A stretch of 64,000 nt of DNA from Burkholderiales bacterium (GTDB taxonomy: Bacteria; Pseudomonadota; Gammaproteobacteria; Burkholderiales; Burkholderiaceae_C): contig JAECRL010000003.1 in NCBI GenBank assembly GCA_016000265.1, forward strand, positions 1 through 64,000, read 5' to 3'. A model generated the notes under the pieces. That model worked only from the letters and a program-made list of their open reading frames with translations, searched no databases and was not told the origin of the DNA. This document shows, one piece after another, positions 51,206-59,190 of the stretch. Position numbers and translations under genes: made by a program. How positions within the stretch are numbered: position 1 is the stretch's first letter; every line of letters starts with the position of its first letter.

Positions 51206-51619
51206 TCAGGCAGCCCTGCGCTGTCTCTTGGCGATCAACTGCCCGATGACTGACTCTACGGTCTGATAGATGGCCGGTGACTGCTTGCCAAAGGCGCTTT
51301 CCTCGACCTGTGGATACAGCTTGTTGAACGGCCAGATCAAGTCGTGGAACATGTAGGTCTTCCGCGTGGCCCAGTTCGGTACGAAGTTGATGTACTGCTC
51401 AGTCGAGAAATTGACGATGGCCAGCCACTGGCTGTTGATCGACGGCGAATAGATGAGCGCCAGCTTATTACCTCCCCTGACGCCAAACTCGCCTGAGTAC
51501 TGGAGGCTGACCTCGACACCGTCCTCACGGCGCTACCAGACTTCCCGCATTTCCTGGCCGTAAGAGAAGTTGCGTCGACCTTCGGTGGCCGTGACCATCA
51601 ATGAATGCACCTGGATCAT
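51206..51619 (-). pseudogene. Unknown gene interrupted by an in-frame amber codon
   Basis: The frame from ATG 51619 to TGA 51206 codes 137 residues with a single TAG at codon 29 (51533-51535). Before it: MIQVHSLMVTATEGRRNFSY and GQEMREVW. After it: RREDGVEVSLQYSGEFGVRG, LIYSPSINSQWLAIVNFSTE, QYINFVPNWATRKTYMFHDL, ending AKRQRRAA. Both halves have protein-like composition and are one frame without other stops. No good internal start follows the TAG until a Met well inside. The simplest reading is a recent nonsense mutation. Amber suppression or a sequencing error are the alternatives. The family is unknown. Confidence 0.7.
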
Positions 51620-51661
51620 GATTCGTTCTCTTGAGACGGGTGGACGAGTGACGGTGGTTAA

Positions 51662-52096
51662 TCAACTGACCTGGAACGAGCTGCCGCAAGACAGGCAGGC
51701 CCATTGACGTCGGTATCGCGCCATGGCGTTGTCGTGTTCTTGGCTGAGCATCTGATCCCAGTCCGTGCTCATGCGCCCGCGTGGCCAGCCACCCCAGAGC
51801 AGCGCAAAACCGACGGCCATGCATGTGCCAACCATGAGCATGGAGCCACGAGTGGCGAGGCAGAACAGGGCGATGCCCAGCGGAACCAGCGCCAACCCTG
51901 CATGCCAGGCCAGCCGCCCGTACCAATAGCCAGAGGTTCGGGGCAGGCTTGGTGGCGCATGGCGTTGCGCCAGATCGCTGATGCGTATGGTGGTGTAGCG
52001 CGGGCCTCGAACCGTGGACTGACCTTGCAGCCAGATTTGCTCGTGACGGCGCACCTGGTTTGAGCTGCAGCAAGGGCAGCGCAGTGTCCGGTTCAT
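51662..52096 (-). CDS. Membrane protein with two CxxC knuckles
   Basis: A 144-residue protein. CPCC at the start (MNRTLRCPCCSSNQVRRHE) and CLSCG near the end (QWACLSCGSSFQV) could form a zinc ribbon from the two termini. Between them are two hydrophobic segments (LAWHAGLALVPLGIALFCLA and LMVGTCMAVGFALLWGGW). The start at 52096 is 2 bp behind the stop of the upstream gene, so they are one operon. No known function. Confidence 0.65.
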   Translation of the reverse strand: MNRTLRCPCCSSNQVRRHEQIWLQGQSTVRGPRYTTIRISDLAQRHAPPSLPRTSGYWYGRLAWHAGLALVPLGIALFCLATRGSMLMVGTCMAVGFALLWGGWPRGRMSTDWDQMLSQEHDNAMARYRRQWACLSCGSSFQVS

Positions 52097-52097
52097 G

Positions 52098-52868
52098 TCA
52101 TTGCCCCTGCGGCTTGGGGACGGGTACCAGGTCAATCAGCTTGACCCACTTCTCATATGGCTTGCCATCCACCTCGGTCTGCACCTTGGCCATGGGCACC
52201 TTCACCTCGATCACCATGCCCAGGTTGGTCTGGTCGCCAAAGGCGTACTTCTTCGGATAGCCCCATGTGGCCTTCACCAGGTCGCCATTGCCGTAGTGCT
52301 TGAAGGCCACAAAAGGATCTTTTGGCCGGTCGGTTGTGTAGTTGTCGCTGGGGCTGATCTCAATGCCGAACATCGGCATTTGGCCCATCACCTGATCTGG
52401 CGACTTCGGCCACGCATGGCAGGCCAGCCGCGTCAGGTTGACCAGGTCCTTGGTCTCGTTGATTGGATACTCATAGGTGCCGCCACCCTTGGCCTTGCAG
52501 AAGACCCTGAACCAGTCGGCTGCAGCTTCCATCATCTTGCGGCGGTCGTTGTTCACCTCATGGCGGTAGAGGTTCAGGCCCCCGCCATCACGGTGCCATG
52601 TCTCGGCGATGCCTGGCTTCTTCTCGTCCAGCACATAGGTGATGGTCGGCGCGGCGAAGGCCTTCTGCACGAACGACAGGTAGTCCTGGTCGGCCAACTC
52701 CTTTGCCATCTTCACGCGGTCTGCGCCACGCACACACAGGAACGTGCCACCGCCATCGCCCATGCACCATGGGGAGTCGATGCCGAGAAAGGCGTGTGCG
52801 CTGATCGGGCTCGTGGCCGCGACCATCAACGCCATTGCGGATACCAGTGAAATCTTGCGTCGCGACAT
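52098..52868 (-). CDS. Exported protein of unknown function
   Basis: A 256-residue protein with a signal peptide (MSRRKISLVSAMALMVAATS, cleavage near ISAHAFLG). The body has Cys pairs (WCMGDGGGTFLCV, VFCKAKGGG, LACHAWPK) and a C-terminal beta-rich part ending VKLIDLVPVPKPQGQ. The start at 52868 follows GGTG and gives the signal peptide. The frame extends to 53051 without support. It is divergent from the XRE gene at 53002. Confidence 0.65.
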   Translation of the reverse strand: MSRRKISLVSAMALMVAATSPISAHAFLGIDSPWCMGDGGGTFLCVRGADRVKMAKELADQDYLSFVQKAFAAPTITYVLDEKKPGIAETWHRDGGGLNLYRHEVNNDRRKMMEAAADWFRVFCKAKGGGTYEYPINETKDLVNLTRLACHAWPKSPDQVMGQMPMFGIEISPSDNYTTDRPKDPFVAFKHYGNGDLVKATWGYPKKYAFGDQTNLGMVIEVKVPMAKVQTEVDGKPYEKWVKLIDLVPVPKPQGQ

Positions 52869-53001
52869 GGGAACACCTCCAAGTATTTGTGACTTCGCGA
52901 TCAGAAAGAATCTCATGATAGACCAAAAAGATAACCATGGTAATCCTTTAGATAGCGGTAGCTGGTAGAGTGTTTGTCGCGCTCCAGAGATGCTCTGGGC
53001 C

Positions 53002-53262
53002 ATGAAAGACAGTTCAGAAGCTGGCGCAGCCAGGGCCGTGTTTGCAATCAATCTCCGAAGGGCGCGCCGCCTGCAGGAGGTGTCTCAAGAGCAGTTGGCG
53101 TTGAGGTCCGGCATGAGTCGGGTATTCGTTGGTCAAATCGAAAGAGGTGAACGCAGCTTGACGATCGACAGCATGGGCGCTTTGGCCGAAGCGTTGGGCG
53201 TGCCTTTGAAAGACTTGGTCGATCCTGAATATCTGGCTGGTGCCAAAACCAAATCCAAGTAA
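53002..53262 (+). CDS. XRE-family transcriptional regulator
   Basis: An 86-residue single-domain regulator: ARAVFAINLRRARRLQEVSQ, EQLALRSGMSRVFVGQIERG, ERSLTIDSMGALAEALGVPL. This is the complete XRE helix-turn-helix. The start is ATG 53002, or 52990 for four more residues. It is divergent from the exported protein gene and may control both directions. Confidence 0.85.
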   Translation: MKDSSEAGAARAVFAINLRRARRLQEVSQEQLALRSGMSRVFVGQIERGERSLTIDSMGALAEALGVPLKDLVDPEYLAGAKTKSK

Positions 53263-53390
53263 CTCGGTTACGGGGGTATTTCGAATACGCCGCCGTATTT
53301 CCGTGACTGCCGTTGCCAAGTGACGAAAGACGTGGTGTCTCGTTGCTGATGGCAAAGCTTTGCCCAAACGCTGGGCGGAAAGGCGTCACG

Positions 53391-53654
53391 ATGACATCGA
53401 AGTTTTGGAGCAACGACCCGAAAGACAACTACCGCGTTTTCAGGGACAGCAAGGGTCGCATGGTCGTCAAGGTGGTCACGCCGGGAGGCGTGGTGGCAAT
53501 CATTGGTGCCGACATCCCTGTCACCACGATCGCAGCCATCAAGCACAAGATCCACTGTCGGATATTGGAGCGCAGGGAGGCCAAGCAGACATCTGAAGCT
53601 GGTGATGCGCAGGCAGGGGAGCCTCCGCAGGCTGATGAGGCCAACGACGAATAA
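53391..53654 (+). CDS. Small acidic-tailed hypothetical protein
   Basis: An 87-residue protein, MTSKFWSNDPKDNYRVFRDS, with a central beta/alpha part (GRMVVKVVTPGGVVAIIGADIPVTTIAAIKH in two strands and a helix) and an acidic Ala/Glu tail. A purine run GGAAAGG lies 9-15 nt upstream. It sits between the XRE gene and the PAAR gene on the same strand. No family is recognised. Confidence 0.55.
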   Translation: MTSKFWSNDPKDNYRVFRDSKGRMVVKVVTPGGVVAIIGADIPVTTIAAIKHKIHCRILERREAKQTSEAGDAQAGEPPQADEANDE

Positions 53655-53720
53655 CGATCTGTTTCAAACGGGATGAACGACGCTGCTACATTTTTCACAA
53701 AATCAAACTGAGGGAAGCGA

Positions 53721-54266
53721 ATGAGCAGACCGTTCATCGTGATCGGCGACCAGACCGATCATGGGGGCGTGGTCGTGGGGTCAACCATGACCACTGATAC
53801 CCACGGCAAACGCCTGGCCCGCGTGGGCGATCAAGTCACCTGTCCGAAGAAGGGGCACGGCACCACCGTCATCGTCACGGGCGATCCAACCATGATCGTG
53901 GATGGCGCACCGGTGGCACGTCATGGCGACAAGTGCGCCTGTGGCGCGACGCTGATCTCCAGCCAGGTCGTTTCAACTGTGGGTGGTGGTGGAGTATCCG
54001 AACCAAGCAGCTCTGCCTGGGCAGCGAGTAACGCGGCTAATTCGACAGCGCTGACTGGACGCGAACTTGCTTCCTATGACCAGCACTTTGTTTTGAGCTG
54101 CTCCTTGACTGGCATGCCGCTGGCACATCAGCCGTATCGGCTCCGTGCCGGAGGCAAAGTCCTTGAGGGTGTCACAGATGAAGAGGGTAGGACTGCCATG
54201 ATCGTGACGGGTGACGTCGCCGATGAGGTGACGTGCGAAATATTGGGAGATGCGCGTCATGGCTAA
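53721..54266 (+). CDS. PAAR domain protein, type VI secretion spike tip
   Basis: A 181-residue protein. The PAAR domain fills residues 1-90 with its Gly/His pattern (IVIGDQTDHGGVVVGS, ARVGDQVTCPKKGHGTTVIVTGDPTMIVDGAP, VARHGDKCACGATLISSQ), with zinc ligands likely among the His/Cys. A second beta domain (residues 115-178: LSCSLTGMPLAHQPYRLRAGGKVLEGVTDEEGRT) is of a kind seen in PAAR-linked adaptors. It sharpens the T6SS spike and carries effectors. No vgrG or tss gene is in the window, so it relies on a system elsewhere. Confidence 0.9.
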   Translation: MSRPFIVIGDQTDHGGVVVGSTMTTDTHGKRLARVGDQVTCPKKGHGTTVIVTGDPTMIVDGAPVARHGDKCACGATLISSQVVSTVGGGGVSEPSSSAWAASNAANSTALTGRELASYDQHFVLSCSLTGMPLAHQPYRLRAGGKVLEGVTDEEGRTAMIVTGDVADEVTCEILGDARHG

Positions 54267-55044
54267 CGGCTCCGCAGTCAAGCTAATCACCTCCGCTTCG
54301 GGGCGATCGACCATCAAGACCGATACCAGGCCCGTTGCAGCAACGGGCAATGAACTGGAACTCGCCATCAAGGCATTCCAGACTGAGGTCGCGGGCTTTG
54401 CCCAGACTATGATCAAGGACTCGGCCGCAAGGGCCGACTACATCAAGCAGTCGCGTGCTGCCTGCGACGAGATCATCGCCAAGGTGAAATTGGGAGAGAT
54501 CACGCCGCATGAGGGTGCCAAGACAGCCAATGAGATGCGCAACCAAATCATGGTGGCAGCTCGCGCAAAGCTCACGGACCTTGGGGCTGCAATCTCCTCT
54601 GGCATTAAGAAGGACGGGTTGCTGCTCGTTGACTTACAGGAGAGATATGCAGGTCGGCGCTTCGGCCGGGCGTTCGCGGCGCTCAGTCAGGCCGAAAAGG
54701 ACCTGGTCTGGATGGACATCGTCCATGCGGCAGGTGGACCTCGTCAGAAGATGAATGTAGGCGCCAAGTGGTTTGGTCGTGCTGGGCGCGGTCTGCTGGT
54801 GTTCACGTTTGCGATCGCTGTTTACAACGTGATCGAAGCCGAGGACCGCACCAGGCAGGCAGCCAAGGAGGGGGTAGCGTTGGGGGCAGGTGCCGTTGGC
54901 GGCATTGGTGCTGGTGCGGCCGTTGCGTTTGCAGTGACCGGGCCACCCGGGTGGATTGTCGGCCTCAGCATGTTCGCGGGTGCGGCCTTGCTTGGGGTCG
55001 GGTCAGCAGAAGTCTTTGATTATTTTTGGCCGGAGTCGAAGTGA
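54259..55044 (+). CDS. Putative T6SS membrane-active effector
   Basis: A 261-residue protein. Residues 1-165 are helical and soluble. The C-terminal 95 residues contain a hydrophobic helix (GRGLLVFTFAIAVYNVIEAE) and a Gly/Ala-rich pair of membrane segments (GVALGAGAVGGIGAGAAVAF and WIVGLSMFAGAALLGVG). The start ATG at 54259 overlaps the PAAR stop by 8 bp and has GGGAG 9 nt upstream, a better fit than 54250. Genes in this position are usually the spike cargo. The hydrophobic end suggests pore formation, which is inference. Confidence 0.7.
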   Translation: MANGSAVKLITSASGRSTIKTDTRPVAATGNELELAIKAFQTEVAGFAQTMIKDSAARADYIKQSRAACDEIIAKVKLGEITPHEGAKTANEMRNQIMVAARAKLTDLGAAISSGIKKDGLLLVDLQERYAGRRFGRAFAALSQAEKDLVWMDIVHAAGGPRQKMNVGAKWFGRAGRGLLVFTFAIAVYNVIEAEDRTRQAAKEGVALGAGAVGGIGAGAAVAFAVTGPPGWIVGLSMFAGAALLGVGSAEVFDYFWPESK

Positions 55045-55469
55045 GGCGAATCGATAAGTTTGCTTTGGAGCCCAGAGATCCGGGGCGAGATCGGGATGCC
55101 ACAACCACCATGCTGTTGGTTGATGGCAGACCCACTGGCATTGCTCTTGAGGGGCTGCAACTTGTCGATCAATTCGAGACCGGGAGTGGCTACCTCCTCG
55201 TCACGGACTACAACGATCCATGGGAAGAGCAGACGGTGGTGTCGCTGCTGGACGCCGACCTGAAGCAGGTGGCCAAGAAGCGGTTGGGCAAGTTCCTCTA
55301 CGTCTTTCCGTCACGGACTTTCTCTGTCAAGAGCATTGATATTGAAGGCGGTGCCTTGGTGCTGCAAGGCAGCAGCGCAGAGGAAGGGCGCTACCGTGTG
55401 GAGGTCACAAATGTGCCCGGATGGCTGGGCGCGCGGGTGGGCCTGCGGACGACGTGGCACCAAAGTTGA
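55041..55469 (+). CDS. Putative immunity protein for the PAAR-linked effector
   Basis: A 142-residue soluble protein of mixed alpha/beta composition: GTG start overlapping the effector stop (GTGA), then RIDKFALEPRDPGRDRDATT, GRPTGIALEGLQLVDQFETG, GYLLVTDYNDPWEEQTVVSL. No signal peptide or membrane segment. Position and coupling are those of an immunity gene. No family is recognised. Confidence 0.6.
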   Translation: MRRIDKFALEPRDPGRDRDATTTMLLVDGRPTGIALEGLQLVDQFETGSGYLLVTDYNDPWEEQTVVSLLDADLKQVAKKRLGKFLYVFPSRTFSVKSIDIEGGALVLQGSSAEEGRYRVEVTNVPGWLGARVGLRTTWHQS

Positions 55470-55477
55470 ATTTGACG

Positions 55478-55795
55478 ATGAACCCCGGCAAAGTCATTCG
55501 AAGCAAGGTTGTGAACCTGACGGACTTGCCCAATGTTGGTAAGGCGGCGGCTGCCGACTTGCAGCTCATCGGCGTGCGTCAGCCGTCAGACCTCATTGGT
55601 CAGTGCCCTTTGGACATGTATCGACGGCTTTGCGAAGAAACCGGAGCAACACATGATCCATGTGTGATCGACGTTTTCATGTCGATCACACGTTTCATGG
55701 AGGGGGGAGACGCGTCTGTATGGTGGGATTTCACGGCGGAAAGAAAACGCATGATGGGCAGTGCCCCCACGCACGCGACCCGTGAAGGGTGTTGA
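55478..55795 (+). CDS. Helix-hairpin-helix protein, Cdd1 / pathogenicity-locus family
   Basis: A 105-residue protein with a helix-hairpin-helix (LTDLPNVGKAAAADLQLIGV) followed by RQPSDLIGQCPLDMYRRLCE, DPCVIDVFMSITRFMEGG and WWDFTAERKR. This matches the Cdd1 'pathogenicity locus' family of small DNA-binding-like proteins with unknown role. The ATG at 55478 lies 9 bp after the immunity candidate. The 3' end is 2 bp from the convergent gene. Confidence 0.82.
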   Translation: MNPGKVIRSKVVNLTDLPNVGKAAAADLQLIGVRQPSDLIGQCPLDMYRRLCEETGATHDPCVIDVFMSITRFMEGGDASVWWDFTAERKRMMGSAPTHATREGC

Positions 55796-55797
55796 GG

Positions 55798-56781
55798 TCA
55801 CTGACCTTCAACGGTGATGACGTTTTCGTCGGTGCTAACGTACGGTAGCTTGTATTGCTGGCCACCTTCGTCGATTGTTATGAGTGCCGTTAACTTGGCG
55901 TCTTTGGCGAGTCGGTTTGCACTGCGCCCCGCCGGGAATCTAAGTCGAATCGAATCCCCTGTCGGCGGGGTTATGACCAGGGGGTAGGGCCGGTCGGCCT
56001 CATCTGGCATGAAGTCAGGCGGAATGGCCGCAATGTTTCGACAAAGCTCAACCCATGTTTCGGATGGCTCAAGTCCATTCGATGGCGCCTGAAGCTTGTC
56101 CCCAATCGTGAGTTCAATCACGTTAGCAAGAAGCTCTGATGTTCGGTACAGCCACCACCAGTGAAGCAGCATGTCTCTGTTGAAGCTGAACGCGGAGTTG
56201 GTGTCGCGGTGCACGCTCGCAGCTGGGCCGATAACACCTCCTGGCAATGGGCCGTCAATGAAGTACCCCAAAGTGAAAGTGTCTTTGGATCGCAAGGCGA
56301 TCAGCCTGATTCTTGATTCGTTGTGCTTCAAGAGGTTGACTGATGGACCAAGACTGATGTTGCGATAGCCGCGAATCACTTGCTCTTCGAACGCATTCAG
56401 TCCGGGTAGCTTCTGAGCGCGCACTGCGGCTTGATGCCATACGCTAGCCTTTTCTGGTGGAGGTGCCAGGCAGCGCATCACTGCGTAGCAGGCGTCCACT
56501 TGTTCGTATAGCGCATGAAGAAGGTTGCCGTAGCTGGCCTCCAAATGCTTCGCGTCTGGTGCCGGTTGGTGAAAGCGTAGCTGAGCCGACAGTGTTGATA
56601 GCGCCGGAATGACCTCTCCCCATGCTTCGGCTACTTTGCCAAACGCACGGGTGTAAACGGTCCGAGGGTGAAGAATGCCTTGACTGCCGTGCGTCCATGA
56701 GTCTTCTGGAACGCGTCTGATGACTTCGAGAGCCTTGGGAAGGATTGATCCGTCCTTGGCTGCTGTGCGGACTATTTCCAT
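55798..56781 (-). CDS. Unknown 327-residue protein
   Basis: A soluble protein, largely helical in the first 230 residues (AFGKVAEAWGEVIPALSTLS, NLLHALYEQVDACYAVMRCL, FSFNRDMLLHWWWLYRTSEL) and beta-rich at the end (SIRLRFPAG, YKLPYVSTDENVITVEG). No family or catalytic motif is seen. It is the last gene of a minus-strand series from the AlpA-like regulator, 169 bp after the DUF3293 gene. A role in element maintenance or defence is possible, but there is no evidence for either. Confidence 0.65.
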   Translation of the reverse strand: MEIVRTAAKDGSILPKALEVIRRVPEDSWTHGSQGILHPRTVYTRAFGKVAEAWGEVIPALSTLSAQLRFHQPAPDAKHLEASYGNLLHALYEQVDACYAVMRCLAPPPEKASVWHQAAVRAQKLPGLNAFEEQVIRGYRNISLGPSVNLLKHNESRIRLIALRSKDTFTLGYFIDGPLPGGVIGPAASVHRDTNSAFSFNRDMLLHWWWLYRTSELLANVIELTIGDKLQAPSNGLEPSETWVELCRNIAAIPPDFMPDEADRPYPLVITPPTGDSIRLRFPAGRSANRLAKDAKLTALITIDEGGQQYKLPYVSTDENVITVEGQ

Positions 56782-56950
56782 GCGACGGTGGTGTTGAGGG
56801 GCTCGTCAGTTATTTTCCCGGTCGCGTTTGCGCCGTACCGTAAGTACTCAGTAAATGGGCCATACCTGCCAGTCAGTCGATGGGAGATTGATCCATATTT
56901 TGCGCAACACGGCGCGTAGTTTGACAGCCCTTGGCATCGCAAAGATGGTC

Positions 56951-57832
56951 TTACATGAGGAGAACCAGATAGGGGGTGGCATCGGGCCCACACCACAGCA
57001 CTGCGTTTTGCTGGAAGCGCATGCCGAGCCGTTTGGTGGCATCCAAGGGCAGATTCAAGGCCAGTACGCTGGGCTCTGGCGGCCAGTTGTTGGAGGGGTG
57101 TTGCCCCTGTCCGCGCAAGAACTTGACATCATGCTGGTGCAGCGTCGCCAACAACTGATCTTGCCGAGCCGCATTTTCTTCAGCGCTGGGCACCTCAGAG
57201 TACGGGTTATGTGCGGTGACGAAGGCGGCGCCCTGAGCGCCGGCATCGACAAGGAGTTGCTGAAGTGGCTCAGAGGGTTGTCCGACACGTAGTACGAATG
57301 GAAAGATCACGCCGAATTCAGGTGATACGGACACCCTGTATTCGGTATCCAAATACGCCTGAACAAGCGGCAATGGCAATGCGGTTGGACGGTCAATCAG
57401 GATGAAGTTTGAAGCGGGTTGCATGGGAGGTGTAAAGGGTAGGGGCGGTGAAAGCGGAGAGCTTGACTTGCGCACGGTGGCATGCGTTGATCGCAGTGCA
57501 ACGTTCTTCCAATGCAGGTCGTCGGCTTCTTTGATTCGTCGTTTGGCAGCCGCCAGCAAGGAAATTAGACGCGACGGCTCCTGCCGAAACAACGGCTTGA
57601 TGGAGTCGATGAAATCGTCGACGTCTTCCACCGCAATCATGACCATCGAACTGCCGCCTGGCCACTCACTAGGTGGGAAGCGCATTACTCCACCGGGGGT
57701 GCGGACGGCGACGTTGGTTGCAGACAGTCCGACCACGGGCCACCAGAAATCCACGCTGACTGATTCGCCAAGGACCGACAACATGTACTGCAGACCGTCC
57801 AGGTCGAAAACGCGTCCTCTTGACTTGGCCAT
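56951..57832 (-). CDS. Fusion protein with C-terminal DUF3293 domain
   Basis: A 293-residue protein. Residues about 148-293 match DUF3293: QAYLDTEYRV, FPFVLRVGQPSEPLQQLLVD, AAFVTAHNPYSEVPSAEENAARQDQLLATL, SVLALNLPLDATKRLGMRFQQNAVLWCGPDATPYLVLL. DUF3293 usually forms a stand-alone protein of about 130-150 residues. Here about 130 extra residues precede it, with an N-terminal DLDGLQYMLSVLGESVSVDFWWPVVG and a Pro/Ser linker. Function unknown. It starts 5 bp after the replication-relaxation-like gene. Confidence 0.75.
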   Translation of the reverse strand: MAKSRGRVFDLDGLQYMLSVLGESVSVDFWWPVVGLSATNVAVRTPGGVMRFPPSEWPGGSSMVMIAVEDVDDFIDSIKPLFRQEPSRLISLLAAAKRRIKEADDLHWKNVALRSTHATVRKSSSPLSPPLPFTPPMQPASNFILIDRPTALPLPLVQAYLDTEYRVSVSPEFGVIFPFVLRVGQPSEPLQQLLVDAGAQGAAFVTAHNPYSEVPSAEENAARQDQLLATLHQHDVKFLRGQGQHPSNNWPPEPSVLALNLPLDATKRLGMRFQQNAVLWCGPDATPYLVLLM

Positions 57833-57837
57833 GATAC

Positions 57838-58980
57838 TCAGGGCCAGGCTTGTTGAACCAGGTCGAGCGCAGCCTCAAGAATGCCCGCCGGCGCAGGTGA
57901 GCCAATGCTGTCTTGCTTTGGCTTGATTCGAGTTGAAACGGACTGCCCTTCATCTGGGTGATTCGATTCCAGATGCAAGCGCCAGCTCCCTTGCCCCGTG
58001 TGGGTGAGGAGCAGTTTTTCGTCTGCGCGATGCTCCTGCCAAAGCTCACATTCTTGGCTGCCTTCAAGCCAATTTGAAGGGCGCATAACCGAATGCCGCC
58101 AGCCTTCGTCGGTCAGTCGCTTTGAAAGGTGCTCGTGCTCAAGCTGCGCGTGCTTCCTGAAGCGTTGGATCCAATCAGTTGGGCTGTCAAGTAACGGTTC
58201 GCGATGAAGGCGAAAGACCAGTTGGCGCTGCCTGAAATCGAAAGGCAAAGGTATGGGCGTGCCACGCACCCATTTGTTGGACTTGTTCAAGACCCACTCG
58301 TGGACTTCGCGCTTCTGAAGTGCAGATTCAAGTTGCTTGGCTGTGGGTTTGGCTATGCACACCCAGACAGTGCGTCGCCAGTTCGATTGCAGTGCTGCGA
58401 GCAGCATTCGATCAACTTCGCTTTCCGACTTTGGTGACCGTTCAACTTCGAAGTGAAAAATGGCTTCGTTCAACAATAGGACCAGGTCGGGGATCTTCAA
58501 CCATTGGTCCTCCGTCTTGCTTCGCCGAATCGTGTAATCGGTCTCAAGCAGCTTACCGCCATGGCGGATCCAGTTGGCCGCGATCCTCGCGCAGTTCAAA
58601 TCGTGTTCGACTTGAGCCATGCCTCCGACCCGTGCGTTGGTGTCGTACCGAAACTCACTGAATTCATCTTGTAGCAAGTGGGCCTTCAGGACGCCAAAAC
58701 CATCCAATTTGTAGACAGTGCCTCGCGGTGCCATCCTGCATGGATCAACGCGACACGCCTGAAGGATGCGTTGGGCGACGAGCTTGTCGATAAGTTTTTT
58801 GGCGTTGGAGACGTCGGTCCCTAGCAGTTCAGCAAGTACGGACGATGAAACGATATGGCACTTGTGTGTGAGCAGCACCGTTTTCGCTACCTTTTCCTCG
58901 TGGAGGCGTTTTGCTTCCGCCCCAGCGATGAGATTTTTCAAGCGAACGTTCATCACGTAATCAATCCTCGGTACGACCAT
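57838..58980 (-). CDS. Replication-relaxation-like winged-helix protein
   Basis: A 380-residue protein. A winged helix (CHIVSSSVLAELLGTDVSNAKKLIDKLVAQRILQACRV, two pieces) precedes a nuclease-like domain with IPDLVLLLNEAIFHFEVERSPKSESEVDRML, the D...E-x-E arrangement of the replication-relaxation family linked to plasmid mobilisation. The C-terminal third is unknown. It lies just beyond the palindrome cluster at 59003-59158, which may be its site. The assignment rests on the motif and layout only. Confidence 0.6.
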   Translation of the reverse strand: MVVPRIDYVMNVRLKNLIAGAEAKRLHEEKVAKTVLLTHKCHIVSSSVLAELLGTDVSNAKKLIDKLVAQRILQACRVDPCRMAPRGTVYKLDGFGVLKAHLLQDEFSEFRYDTNARVGGMAQVEHDLNCARIAANWIRHGGKLLETDYTIRRSKTEDQWLKIPDLVLLLNEAIFHFEVERSPKSESEVDRMLLAALQSNWRRTVWVCIAKPTAKQLESALQKREVHEWVLNKSNKWVRGTPIPLPFDFRQRQLVFRLHREPLLDSPTDWIQRFRKHAQLEHEHLSKRLTDEGWRHSVMRPSNWLEGSQECELWQEHRADEKLLLTHTGQGSWRLHLESNHPDEGQSVSTRIKPKQDSIGSPAPAGILEAALDLVQQAWP

Positions 58981-59002
58981 TTTTTTCCTCGGTGAGTGAG
59001 CG

Positions 59003-59158
59003 CAGCGGTCAAGGGCGCGGCCTTGTGCCGCGCTTGTGGAGCCCTTGACGGCTGAGTGAACGAAATACGCTGGCTATCGAGCCGGGGTTGATCGCCGCGC
59101 GGGCAACCCCGGTCGAGCCCTCAGCGGGCGGCTCAGCGCTCCCCTACCCATAGGGGAG
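59003..59158. repeat. Palindrome cluster, replication or transfer origin candidate
   Basis: Three large inverted repeats in 156 bp: GTCAAGGGC (59008-59016) with GCCCTTGAC (59041-59049), extended by CAGC/GCTG, with GCGCGGC/GCCGCGC nested (59015-59033); CCGGGGTTG (59082-59090) with CAACCCCGG (59104-59112), extended by TCGA/TCGA; and CTCCCCTA-CCCA-TAGGGGAG (59139-59158). Two TGAGTGA(G/A)CG repeats flank the first. The position between the HTH replication-type gene and the replication-relaxation-like gene suits an oriV, single-strand origin or oriT. Confidence 0.6.
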
Positions 59159-59190
59159 GGGCGGGGGGGAGGGGCAGTGGGTCAACAACG

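Noticed and set aside
53721-55469. A complete T6SS locus
   Set aside because: Only PAAR and its two followers are present. No vgrG, hcp, tss or clpV gene is in the window.
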